A DNA stretch of 64,000 nt from Lachnospiraceae bacterium KH1T2 (GTDB taxonomy: Bacteria; Bacillota; Clostridia; Lachnospirales; Lachnospiraceae), in contig FOSY01000009.1 in NCBI GenBank assembly GCA_900114405.1, forward strand, positions 54,061-118,060. Direction: 5' to 3'. Position 1 is the first letter of the stretch, and the number at the start of each line of letters is the position of its first letter. Positions 26,077 to 33,581 of the stretch are shown here, in pieces. Under the pieces are notes generated by a model that did no database searches, was not told the DNA's origin, and worked only from the letters and a program-made list of their open reading frames with translations. The translations under genes were made by a program, and so were the position numbers.

Positions 26077-26640
26077 CTACCTTCGTAAAAAGCTTTCAAC
26101 CTTCACCATCACATCCTGTACTATCTGCACATCATCAACAACACTTCCTGTCTCTAGAGAGTGATTCGCATTTTCATACTTTTGAAGCTCAAGTCCAAGT
26201 TCCCTGCATCTGCTCTCTGCAATAGAGCTATCACACCATGGGTCAGACGTGCCATGAAAAACTATACTTTTCCCTCTTCCAACAAAATCAAAAGTCTTAG
26301 GGACAGGCGTAAATATAACCTGTCCTTCATTTAATTTTTCAGTCTCATTAATATAAGCAGCTACTACTGTGCCGATACTCTTACCTATGAAAACCACTTT
26401 CTCATACTTGCTGAAATCAATATTTGAGATTTGCTCCATAGACTGCTTAAGAGCCTCGTCAAAAGCCCCTCTCATTTTTTCCTGATCATTTTTTAAGTCC
26501 GCTGCCGCACAAGGAAGCTCGTATCTTAAATCCAAAACATCATAGTCAAGACTTTTTGCAGCCTTCCTTGCGTAGTAAAGGAGCGGCTTGTCGCAATGAT
26601 AGCCCATCCCCGGAAAAATAACAGCCAGTTTCTTATTCAT
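26077..26640 (-). CDS. Small alpha/beta hydrolase
   Basis: A 187-residue alpha/beta-hydrolase fold protein. It begins with a strand and PGMGYHCDKPLLYYARK, has the nucleophile elbow G-K-S-I-G (VVFIGKSIGTVVAAY) near residue 98, an acidic residue in HGTSDPWCD and a late histidine in ENANHSLETG, completing a plausible Ser-Asp-His triad. The ATG at 26640 has GGAG nine bases upstream and lies 27 bases after the hsdR stop; longer starts would run into hsdR. Substrate unknown. It may be cotranscribed with hsdR and the two-component genes. Confidence 0.8.
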   Translation of the reverse strand: MNKKLAVIFPGMGYHCDKPLLYYARKAAKSLDYDVLDLRYELPCAAADLKNDQEKMRGAFDEALKQSMEQISNIDFSKYEKVVFIGKSIGTVVAAYINETEKLNEGQVIFTPVPKTFDFVGRGKSIVFHGTSDPWCDSSIAESRCRELGLELQKYENANHSLETGSVVDDVQIVQDVMVKVESFLRR

Positions 26641-26666
26641 AAAATAATTCTCCATAATACATTTTA

Positions 26667-29600
26667 TCAAGCTACAGCATTAGCATTTATATTATCGATA
26701 ACTTTTCTGATTGAAAACCAGACTGTAGTGTCATCAAATATATCCACCAAACTTCCCTGATCGGTAAATGGTGACTCCTGCAATACAGAAAAATCAGTCA
26801 TCATACCATTGTGAACTATATATTCAATGATCTGATTAACAAAATATATCTGCCTGCTGTCTAAATTTGTATTCTCCAAAAACTCCGAAAATGCTTCTTT
26901 TGCAGCATTCATATCAAGTCCGACTATGCTTCGAACAAATTCTCCAAGCGGTTTTTCTCCATACTCATGCTCATAGTCTTCCTTCGAGCCCACTTCATTC
27001 CAAAGTATCCCCTCAAGTACTTCTATGTCACTATGAGTCAGCGGTTTATTAGTTTTAAGCTTTTCGATAACTATATTATCCTGATGCTGTCGGATGTAAT
27101 ACTGTGCTCTTTCCTTGTAATTCTTCAACTCGTCATTTTCAAGCTCAGAGTCATTCCACTGCACATCCAAAATATTATCCGTAAAGTCCGTATCATATCT
27201 TACAACTCTCGGATTTACATATTTCATGAGACCTCTCAGGCACTCTCTTATACGTTCGAAATCCTCCGTACCGGCACGGTCAATGTAATCCGTATTTAAG
27301 ATTTCATTTATCAGCCCTTTCTGCTCCTGAATTTCCGGAATATTAGCGATTTCCGCAATCCCACTCACCTTTTTAAGCAGATCAGACTTCAATCGACCAT
27401 ATCCGCGTTTAGCAAGCTGTGCTAATTCCAGCCCATAGATCAGCGCATCAAATCTAACAGCCGCGATTTCATCACCATCAGGCAGTATCAGCGGCGCAAG
27501 CTCTTCACCAACTATCAACGTGTCTTCATATGTAAGTGCCTTGTAATTATCTTCCGCAGAGTAAAGATCCACATACTTGATATGCTGCCGAACCGCAAAA
27601 TTATCCCTTTGCTGGACTAATTCCTTAACTTTCCCTGCCATCACTTCCACAAGATGCTTACGATACTCGATAAGCCTGTCTACCTGATACTCTATATCCT
27701 GCAGCTTAAATGCCATCTGAAATTCCAAATTGAAGATAGCTCCCTGAAGCGCAAGTGTATTAGTTGTCTCACGGCCTTTTCCCATTCGGAAGAAATCAAA
27801 ATTTCCGCAGAAGTCAAAGATATAAAACTTTGATTTATCTTCTCCATCAATAAGCCCCGGACAAAGTCTCGTTCCCCGGCCTATCATCTGCCAAAACTTT
27901 GCCTTACTCATAACCTTCTTAAAAAATACAAGATTAAGCACTTCCGGCACATCGATACCTGTATCAAGCATATCTACAGAGATTGCTATCTGCGGCATTT
28001 TCTTAGGGTCAGAAAATTCATCGATCGCACTCTGCGCATATGTCATGTAATTATCGATCACCTTGGCAAATGCCTGACCATTTGCGCCTTTAGCAAGATT
28101 AGGATACTCTTTATTGAAAACTTCAAGAATCTTCTCAGCATGTGCATGACTTCTTGCAAAAATTATAGTCTTACCTATCTTTTCACCATAATTGATCTTT
28201 AAGCCGTCACGCATCACTATATGAAGCACCTGTCGAATCGTATCTTCATTAAAAAGCCAGTTATTTAACGCAGAGGAGTTAATCTTTTGAGGAAGGTTTC
28301 CATCTTCATCTTCAAAAGTATTTTCATACTCTTCCTTTTCCTCTTCAGAAAGTTCGTCGTAGCTGATTCCCTGCTCGATAAATTTAAGCTTTGTTTCTAT
28401 CGATACATAGTCTACAAGATATCCATCTTTAACTGCCTGTGCCAGATCATATCCATACGTTGGCATTCCATTCTGCAGCTCAAAGATAGAGTAAGTATTC
28501 TTATCAATTTCATCCTTCGGTGTCGCCGTAAGTCCTACCAGTGGAGCATCGAAGTATGTGAAAATATTTTTATATTTATTATAGACCGATCTATGCGCCT
28601 CATCACAGATCACAAGGTCAAAATGCCCACAAGTAAAGAGTCTTCCTCTTTCATCCTTTACGTTGTCTATACAGCCCATCATTGTCTGATAAGTTGAAAA
28701 TACACAATGAGCATTATAGTTTTCCTTTTCCTCACACAAGTTTGTGCATGAAAGACTTCCAAGCTGATTTACGAAGCTTCTCATCGCCTGAGTCACAAGC
28801 GAATTTCTATCCGCAAGGAAAAGTATATTTTTTACCCATCCGGCATCTAAAAGCACTTTGCACAGAGCTATAACAGTCCTCGTCTTTCCCGAACCTGTAG
28901 CCATTACAAGCAATGCTTTTCTATAATTTTTCTCATCGAAGCAATCGCATACAGCTTTAATAGCCGCTTCCTGATAGTACCGCCCCGCAATATTTTTATC
29001 TACCGATATATCACGCAAACTTTCTCTCATGGAAAGAAGGTTAAAAAGTTTCTCAAGATCACGCTTTGAGTAAATTTCAGCAACTTTTCTTTCAGGATAC
29101 TGATTATCTATAATTCTGGTTTCAAATCCATTAGTCAGGAAAACTACAGGTCTTCTTCCATACTGCTTTTCCAGTATATCTGCATAAAGTTTTGCCTGCT
29201 GACGGCCTTTAGCAACGTCGATACAGGTTCTTTTTGCCTCTATTACAGCAAGCGGCTTATGCGAATCATCATATAAGACATAGTCTGCAAATCCAACTTC
29301 TGACTTATTAGGCATTCCCGGAAGCTCTACCTCATTTATCCAGTCCTTACCCTCTGTCCAGCCAGCGTCACAAAGCATTGCATCGATATATATTTTTCTG
29401 GTCTTATACTCAGAAAGGTCGAGCGGCTTAGGCACATAAGTCGGCTGCATCTCCACTCGTCTTGCAGACAGAGCTTCTCTTAAAGCTTCATTTTCTTCAC
29501 GAAGCTTCTGCAGATCTATATCTTTTTGCGCAGCACTTTCAATCGCTCTCTGCAGCTCAGCCTTTGCTGCTTCGTTCTGCTCCCTTGTTGCTTTGTTCTT

Positions 29601-30035
29601 CTTGATTCTTTCGCTGATCAATCCCGGATCATATGTATGCTCTTCATAATTATCTGAGTAACAATATGAGAGATAATCCAGATATATAAATAAGTTTTCA
29701 AGGCAAAGCATTGCTTCATCTCGTCCGAGCTTTTTCCCGCCATGCGCAGCATTATTTCCACATCTGCGGATAAGGTCAAGCCTTTTAACCAGGTCGGGTC
29801 CCACGATCTGTCGAAAATCTTCTGCAGTTAAAAGACTCTGCAAATTATTCTGATATGGCATCTCCAGTTCTTTTTCGACGGAATACATCCACTTTATTGC
29901 AAGCTCCATCGCTTTTCTGCAATTAATGATACATGCTTCCGGGTCCATCAAGATAATTTTTTCAGCAGATATTGCTACACCCGAAAAACTGCTAAATTTA
30001 GGTTCTTGCTTAAAATAGTCAAAATTCGTCGTCAT
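26667..30035 (-). CDS. hsdR: Type I restriction enzyme R subunit (HsdR)
   Basis: An 1122-residue motor and nuclease subunit. Residues 1-140 form a DUF4145 domain with RRCGNNAAHGG. The nuclease motif lies near E266-A-K268 (LAVIEAKRT) in a PD-ExK setting, Walker A is GSGKT at 381-385, and the DEAD-box motif is D478-E-A-H. A later helicase motif reads MIGRGTRLCPG. The protein translocates and cuts unmodified DNA together with HsdM and HsdS. Length is normal for this clade. It is separated from hsdS by three other genes and has its own promoter at 30181-30208. Confidence 0.95.
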   Translation of the reverse strand: MTTNFDYFKQEPKFSSFSGVAISAEKIILMDPEACIINCRKAMELAIKWMYSVEKELEMPYQNNLQSLLTAEDFRQIVGPDLVKRLDLIRRCGNNAAHGGKKLGRDEAMLCLENLFIYLDYLSYCYSDNYEEHTYDPGLISERIKKNKATREQNEAAKAELQRAIESAAQKDIDLQKLREENEALREALSARRVEMQPTYVPKPLDLSEYKTRKIYIDAMLCDAGWTEGKDWINEVELPGMPNKSEVGFADYVLYDDSHKPLAVIEAKRTCIDVAKGRQQAKLYADILEKQYGRRPVVFLTNGFETRIIDNQYPERKVAEIYSKRDLEKLFNLLSMRESLRDISVDKNIAGRYYQEAAIKAVCDCFDEKNYRKALLVMATGSGKTRTVIALCKVLLDAGWVKNILFLADRNSLVTQAMRSFVNQLGSLSCTNLCEEKENYNAHCVFSTYQTMMGCIDNVKDERGRLFTCGHFDLVICDEAHRSVYNKYKNIFTYFDAPLVGLTATPKDEIDKNTYSIFELQNGMPTYGYDLAQAVKDGYLVDYVSIETKLKFIEQGISYDELSEEEKEEYENTFEDEDGNLPQKINSSALNNWLFNEDTIRQVLHIVMRDGLKINYGEKIGKTIIFARSHAHAEKILEVFNKEYPNLAKGANGQAFAKVIDNYMTYAQSAIDEFSDPKKMPQIAISVDMLDTGIDVPEVLNLVFFKKVMSKAKFWQMIGRGTRLCPGLIDGEDKSKFYIFDFCGNFDFFRMGKGRETTNTLALQGAIFNLEFQMAFKLQDIEYQVDRLIEYRKHLVEVMAGKVKELVQQRDNFAVRQHIKYVDLYSAEDNYKALTYEDTLIVGEELAPLILPDGDEIAAVRFDALIYGLELAQLAKRGYGRLKSDLLKKVSGIAEIANIPEIQEQKGLINEILNTDYIDRAGTEDFERIRECLRGLMKYVNPRVVRYDTDFTDNILDVQWNDSELENDELKNYKERAQYYIRQHQDNIVIEKLKTNKPLTHSDIEVLEGILWNEVGSKEDYEHEYGEKPLGEFVRSIVGLDMNAAKEAFSEFLENTNLDSRQIYFVNQIIEYIVHNGMMTDFSVLQESPFTDQGSLVDIFDDTTVWFSIRKVIDNINANAVA

Positions 30036-30180
30036 TTAATACCCCTTTTAGAGCCTTTCTCAATTTTTATCTACTCATTAACACTTTATCACAGAAAAAA
30101 GCAAATGACACTTGATTCTTCTCTTTTTATCCGCAAATTTCGCATAAAAATTAGTCGGTACACACTATGAGGCGTTTACA

Positions 30181-30208
30181 GTTATACTCTCTAAATTTAA
30201 TGTGCCAA
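30181..30208 (-). promoter_or_regulatory. Promoter of hsdR
   Basis: On the minus strand TTGGCA (30208-30203) and TATAAC (30186-30181) are 16 bases apart, about 150 bases before the hsdR start and after the terminator of the preceding gene. It would give hsdR independent control from hsdM/hsdS. Confidence 0.5.
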
Positions 30209-30216
30209 AGTGTAAA

Positions 30217-30253
30217 AAATAAACGTTCAGCCCGGTGAACTGAACGTTTATTT
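30217..30253. terminator. Bidirectional terminator after the HipA-like gene
   Basis: AAATAAACGTTCAG at 30217-30230 pairs perfectly with CTGAACGTTTATTT at 30240-30253; T runs flank it on both strands. Its core resembles the toxin-locus terminator at 33409-33446 (both contain CAGCC-G-TGAACTGA). Confidence 0.85.
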
Positions 30254-31381
30254 TTATAGCTTCAACAAATCCGATATTCTGATCTGTAAATATTTTTCTA
30301 TCATTTTCATTCTTTTTTTAGGAAGATTGTAATTATTATCCGGCTCAAACTTAAATCCTATCATTTGGCGCAGCTTAGCTCTCTGTCTCGATGTAATAAA
30401 CTCTTTTACAATGTTTTCAAAAGGAACTCCATACGAAGATCTTCTTGTTTTTGCATATTCTGAAATATTTTCCAAATCATCCATCATGGCATAGTTAAAT
30501 AGCGACAGACCATTGTCAAAGACAGGTGCAAATGAACACGGTTTATTCGTTTTATTATCTATGATAAAACCGAAATTTCCAAAATGACGATCTTCATTAC
30601 ATATCAATGCATCAAATATAAGCATATCTACAAATTCATCGTAATAGCTATTACCCATGTTTCTTATGTACTCTGAAACCGTCCTCAGAGAATAATCATT
30701 TACAAATCTATACATCGGAACATAAGAATGATCAATATCCGTAAACAATTCGCATACTGAACATATATTTCCTTTCCATTTTGCAAGTGAATAATCTATA
30801 TGATTAAGTTCCATTCTTCTTGCTATCTGGCTTGCATAAAATTCGGAGAACGGTTCATTTCCAGTATTAGCGGCTCCGCTTGTTCCTCCCTTATACAAAA
30901 GTATCTTCCCCTTTAGTCGCCTCCATCCTTTTCTAAGCATACCCGTAGTAGTAAACTCCGGAGACGAAGTAAAGCCTTTTGCCGGTGAACTGCCATATCC
31001 TGTATAAGCGATCAGCGACAAGACTTTGAGAAAATCATGATCATACAAATTAAAATCTTCAAATTTATCATCTTCATTTTCTACTATCCAATAGCTATCA
31101 TTTAATGAAAGTCCCTTACAAACACGTAGAATTCCAATCATATCATTATGTGATAATCCATTTTTAGCAAGAAAAGTATCAACATACTCTCTATTTTTAG
31201 GTATAATTCTACTTTTCAGCCAGTTCATGAGACTTTCAGCGTTTGTTTCAACTCCAATCGGAAGTAAATATTTGTATGAACCACTAACATCTTTTATCGA
31301 CTCAATCCTTTGGCCATCAAGAGTGTCCTCTTCAATATCGAATTGTAGTAATGTTCTATTATACTGTTTAAGATAAAACAT
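30254..31381 (-). CDS. HipA-like Ser/Thr kinase (toxin-type) within the hsd locus
   Basis: A HipA-fold kinase of 375 residues from the ATG at 31381 (GGGAGAG 12 bases upstream). A TTG at 31408 would add nine residues (NKGETGNY) that also look protein-like, so the start is not certain. The ATP-binding region SPEFTTTGMLRKGW with K in ILLYKGG lies near residues 155-180; the catalytic loop is N262-E-D264-R-H-F-G-N269 and the metal-binding motif is F-D289-N-G. HipA-type kinases phosphorylate translation targets and act as toxins with a small partner. Two tiny proteins directly upstream, in the same transcript, are the obvious candidates. The position between hsdS and hsdR is unusual. Confidence 0.8.
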   Translation of the reverse strand: MFYLKQYNRTLLQFDIEEDTLDGQRIESIKDVSGSYKYLLPIGVETNAESLMNWLKSRIIPKNREYVDTFLAKNGLSHNDMIGILRVCKGLSLNDSYWIVENEDDKFEDFNLYDHDFLKVLSLIAYTGYGSSPAKGFTSSPEFTTTGMLRKGWRRLKGKILLYKGGTSGAANTGNEPFSEFYASQIARRMELNHIDYSLAKWKGNICSVCELFTDIDHSYVPMYRFVNDYSLRTVSEYIRNMGNSYYDEFVDMLIFDALICNEDRHFGNFGFIIDNKTNKPCSFAPVFDNGLSLFNYAMMDDLENISEYAKTRRSSYGVPFENIVKEFITSRQRAKLRQMIGFKFEPDNNYNLPKKRMKMIEKYLQIRISDLLKL

Positions 31382-31447
31382 ATAATTGCCGGTCTCTCCC
31401 TTATTCAAAATTTTTAACGGCAGACTATCATCCTTAAACCATTTTCA

Positions 31448-31672
31448 TCATTCAAACAGTTCCGGTTCTGTCTCTTTTAGTATTTTAGCCAGAACTTTAT
31501 AATCAAGATACTGAATTCCCTCTTTTCCTAGATGTATCTTATCAGCCAACTTACTCTTATAGTAAATTGCCATGGCATCTTCCAGCGATATAGAGTTATC
31601 CTCTGCAATATAAGAAATAATTCTCTCTTCCAAATTTTCTTGATACACCTGCTCTAGTACCTTTTCATCCAT
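31448..31672 (-). CDS. Small protein of a HipA-like module (74 residues)
   Basis: A 74-residue soluble, helix-rich protein with the core EERIISYIAEDNSISLEDAMAIYY and an end LDYKVLAKIL. It is similar in length and pattern to the second small protein that accompanies DUF3791 genes. Its start overlaps the DUF3791 stop by 19 bases and it lies about 66 bases before the HipA-like kinase start. Likely antitoxin or adaptor; this is inference from neighbourhood. Confidence 0.7.
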   Translation of the reverse strand: MDEKVLEQVYQENLEERIISYIAEDNSISLEDAMAIYYKSKLADKIHLGKEGIQYLDYKVLAKILKETEPELFE

Positions 31673-31884
31673 ATAGTTACACCTCGCGTAATCAGATACT
31701 CTTTTATATCCTCAACTACATATGATGTGCTTTGAGTATGAAGTACATCATAATGCGAAACCAATAAATCATTGATACAGTTCACACTGCTTAGCATAGA
31801 ATATACTTCTGAGGGAAGCTTTCCCCATTTATTTGCACAAGCATGTATCATATAAACCACAAACGAAAACGATTCTTTATCCAT
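31654..31884 (-). CDS. DUF3791 family small protein
   Basis: A 76-residue protein with the DUF3791 signature (INDLLVSHYDVLHTQ followed by VVEDIKEYLITRG). DUF3791 genes usually occur in two- or three-gene sets with a candidate toxin, most often a DUF3990 ADP-ribosyltransferase-like protein; here the third partner is a HipA-like kinase. It starts 13 bases after the hsdS stop, so the set is cotranscribed with hsdS. Confidence 0.75.
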   Translation of the reverse strand: MDKESFSFVVYMIHACANKWGKLPSEVYSMLSSVNCINDLLVSHYDVLHTQSTSYVVEDIKEYLITRGVTIWMKRY

Positions 31885-31897
31885 ATTAGTTTCCTCA

Positions 31898-33019
31898 TTA
31901 TCCGAAGTATTCCTGCATTAAACTGTCGAACAACTTCTGAGTCTCATCTAGCGACTTCTGTACTGCAACTTTTGATTTGTCGACTTGTTCTACAAATCTT
32001 TCAAACTTTAACTGAATATCTATTGGAGCATCTGGGATAAGGGTATCTTTAAGATCATCTGCTGTAATCCCAAGAATAGTTGCTCCCTTTTTGATGCTGT
32101 CATAGTAATTCTGATAAGAATCTAAAACATGTTTTATAAACAATCGATTATACTTTTTTTCATCAATTCCAATAATAGCCACAATATCCTGATTAGTACA
32201 TATATCAACATCATTAAGTGATGACTTACCAACACCCACTCTCGTTCCAAACAGTATGTTCCCAGCTGGTATTAGCTTGGTTGCACTATTTTCTATAGCC
32301 TCTTGAGTTATAAATCCTTTTGCTGTTGAACCATCAATATGGTTTGGTCCAAGAGATACCGTCGAAATCCATGGTATATCACCTTTATAATATTCTGGAT
32401 ACTTTGTAGACGGAGTCCCCCCACTCATTGTTATACATAGATTCCTTAAAGGAATGCCCTTGTACTTTTCTTCATTTTGTACATTACCAAAGAGCTCGAC
32501 AAATCTGGCTTTGATAAGTTCATCCAATGATGACAATTGTATCCTGCGTTCTCGAATGATAGATTCCAAAAGATCCATGATGTCCATGCATTTCTGCTGC
32601 TCTTCTCTTGAAATCTGCGGAACTTGTACCTCCTCTAATACAGCTTTCCCTATCGCTTTAAAAGTACTTCCAGTTCCTTGATTATTTAGGTCAGAATTCT
32701 TCGCCTTTAATAGATGAAACACATAATTTCTCTCAGCCTCATCATCAATTGTAATTGCAGCCAATCCACGTCCTATACAACACCTATCCTTTGCATAGTT
32801 TAGTGCACCAATAGGAGCTCTGACTGAAATCAATATATCCCCTGGCTCGGCAGTCTTCTTAGGCTCATTACACCATATTCTTTCGTTAGGATAGATTTCA
32901 CCAAAATCTGCATTTCCCTGAAAGAACGGCATCCCATCACCATCTTCGTTGTAACTAGAAGAATCCGGGGATTGTCCCATTGTTATCGTTGCTATATCTT
33001 TTAATGCTTTATATTCCAT
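31898..33019 (-). CDS. hsdS: Type I restriction specificity subunit (HsdS)
   Basis: A 373-residue specificity protein with two target-recognition domains and the coiled-coil spacers between them. TRD1 starts ALKDIATITMGQSPDS and contains GDILISVRAPIG; the central spacer helix is around REERRIQLSSLDELIKARFVEL type sequence; TRD2 starts LCITMSGGTPSTKYPEYYKGDIPWIS. Each TRD reads one half of a split DNA site. It sits apart from hsdM by 562 bases that hold the type I toxin locus. Only one hsdS is present, so no inversion switching is apparent. Confidence 0.93.
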   Translation of the reverse strand: MEYKALKDIATITMGQSPDSSSYNEDGDGMPFFQGNADFGEIYPNERIWCNEPKKTAEPGDILISVRAPIGALNYAKDRCCIGRGLAAITIDDEAERNYVFHLLKAKNSDLNNQGTGSTFKAIGKAVLEEVQVPQISREEQQKCMDIMDLLESIIRERRIQLSSLDELIKARFVELFGNVQNEEKYKGIPLRNLCITMSGGTPSTKYPEYYKGDIPWISTVSLGPNHIDGSTAKGFITQEAIENSATKLIPAGNILFGTRVGVGKSSLNDVDICTNQDIVAIIGIDEKKYNRLFIKHVLDSYQNYYDSIKKGATILGITADDLKDTLIPDAPIDIQLKFERFVEQVDKSKVAVQKSLDETQKLFDSLMQEYFG

Positions 33020-33058
33020 CTATCATTCCTACAAATCTTTCTCTATTTATTGTTCATG

Positions 33059-33087
33059 TTGACCTATGAATATATGTTCTGTGTAAT
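33059..33087 (+). promoter_or_regulatory. Plus-strand promoter upstream of the small toxin locus
   Basis: TTGACC (33059-33064) and TGTAAT (33082-33087) are separated by exactly 17 bases. The predicted RNA would begin near 33094 with a sequence that closely matches the antisense RNA at the other end of the locus (see 33405-33501). It could be the toxin messenger leader or a second regulatory RNA stopped by the inverted repeat at 33130-33225. Confidence 0.6.
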
Positions 33088-33129
33088 ACTAACTCGGTGC
33101 TACCATTTACGATAGGCGGCTAGTGTATT

Positions 33130-33225
33130 GCTGTTTTTAATTAGCTCGACTTATTCTAATGATGTAAATCCTCTAATGGTGAGAGTTTGCATCATTAGAA
33201 TTTAGTCGAGGTTATAAAAAACAGT
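33130..33225. repeat. Long imperfect inverted repeat
   Basis: CTCGACT...ATTCTAATGATG at 33145-33164 pairs with CATCATTAGAATTTAGTCGAG at about 33190-33210, and the pairing extends outward through CTGTTTTT (from 33131) and AAAAAACAG (to about 33224). The whole stretch can fold into one stem of more than 40 pairs with mismatches. It may end the short plus-strand RNA starting near 33094, or fold the toxin leader. Confidence 0.65.
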
Positions 33226-33312
33226 TATACTCATCTTCTTCCGGAAGACTGTGACTTCCGTTTATATAGATATTCTCTTTTGTGGGAAAATTTTGACGAC
33301 GGAGGAATTGCT

Positions 33313-33414
33313 ATGCTAACCATCAATGACCTAATCGCAGTGCTTTCACTGTGTGCGACTTTTTATAGTCTTGGTTATATGCATGGACAGCATAATTCCA
33401 AGACACAAAAATAA
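33313..33414 (+). CDS. Small hydrophobic toxin of a type I toxin-antitoxin locus (Fst/TxpA-like)
   Basis: A 33-residue ORF opposite to all neighbouring genes. The ribosome site GGAGG lies eight bases before the ATG. The peptide has a single hydrophobic helix (INDLIAVLSLCATFYSLGY) and a polar, charged tail ending SKTQK. This is the build of small membrane toxins of the Fst, TxpA and holin-like classes in Firmicutes. Its stop codon lies inside a perfect-stem terminator that also serves a convergent antisense RNA. It sits in the gap between hsdM and hsdS, where it could stabilise the restriction locus. Toxicity is inferred from architecture. Confidence 0.7.
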   Translation: MLTINDLIAVLSLCATFYSLGYMHGQHNSKTQK

Positions 33415-33501
33415 CCGCCCCAGCCTGATGAACTGAGCGGTTATTTGAAAAAATATAAACTCAAACTAGACTAACCGTCTATCGGTAGCATCTTTTCTTA
33501 T
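33405..33501 (-). ncRNA. Candidate antisense RNA antitoxin of the type I locus
   Basis: A minus-strand promoter (33508-33536) and the shared terminator (33409-33446) define an RNA of about 95 bases that overlaps the end of the toxin gene. Its 5' part contains TGCTACCGATAGACGGTTAG (33490-33471), a string I associate with such Firmicutes toxin loci. A near copy, with two mismatches and a six-base insertion, lies in the same RNA sense on the plus strand at 33098-33123. Base pairing with the toxin messenger would run over its last codons and the terminator stem. Confidence 0.6.
33409..33446. terminator. Bidirectional terminator shared by toxin mRNA and antisense RNA
   Basis: AAATAACCGC at 33409-33418 pairs perfectly with GCGGTTATTT at 33437-33446; the upper stem continues with CCCAG/CTGAG pairing. 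It includes the toxin stop codon and has T/A runs on both sides. Confidence 0.8.
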
Positions 33502-33507
33502 GCTCTT

Positions 33508-33536
33508 ATCTTAGCACTTATCCTCTCAGGCGTCAA
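33508..33536 (-). promoter_or_regulatory. Promoter of the antisense RNA
   Basis: On the minus strand TTGACG (33536-33531) and TAAGAT (33513-33508) are 17 bases apart, a near-consensus housekeeping promoter pointing into the toxin gene's 3' end. It lies 46 bases beyond the hsdM stop. Confidence 0.7.
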
Positions 33537-33581
33537 ACATATATTCAATTATCAATTTAGCAAGATTTGTATTCCCTTTCC

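Noticed and set aside
31898..33019. Invertible or duplicated hsdS for phase variation
   Set aside because: Only one hsdS, no recombinase and no inverted copies of its parts in the window; the inverted repeat at 33130-33225 is outside the gene.
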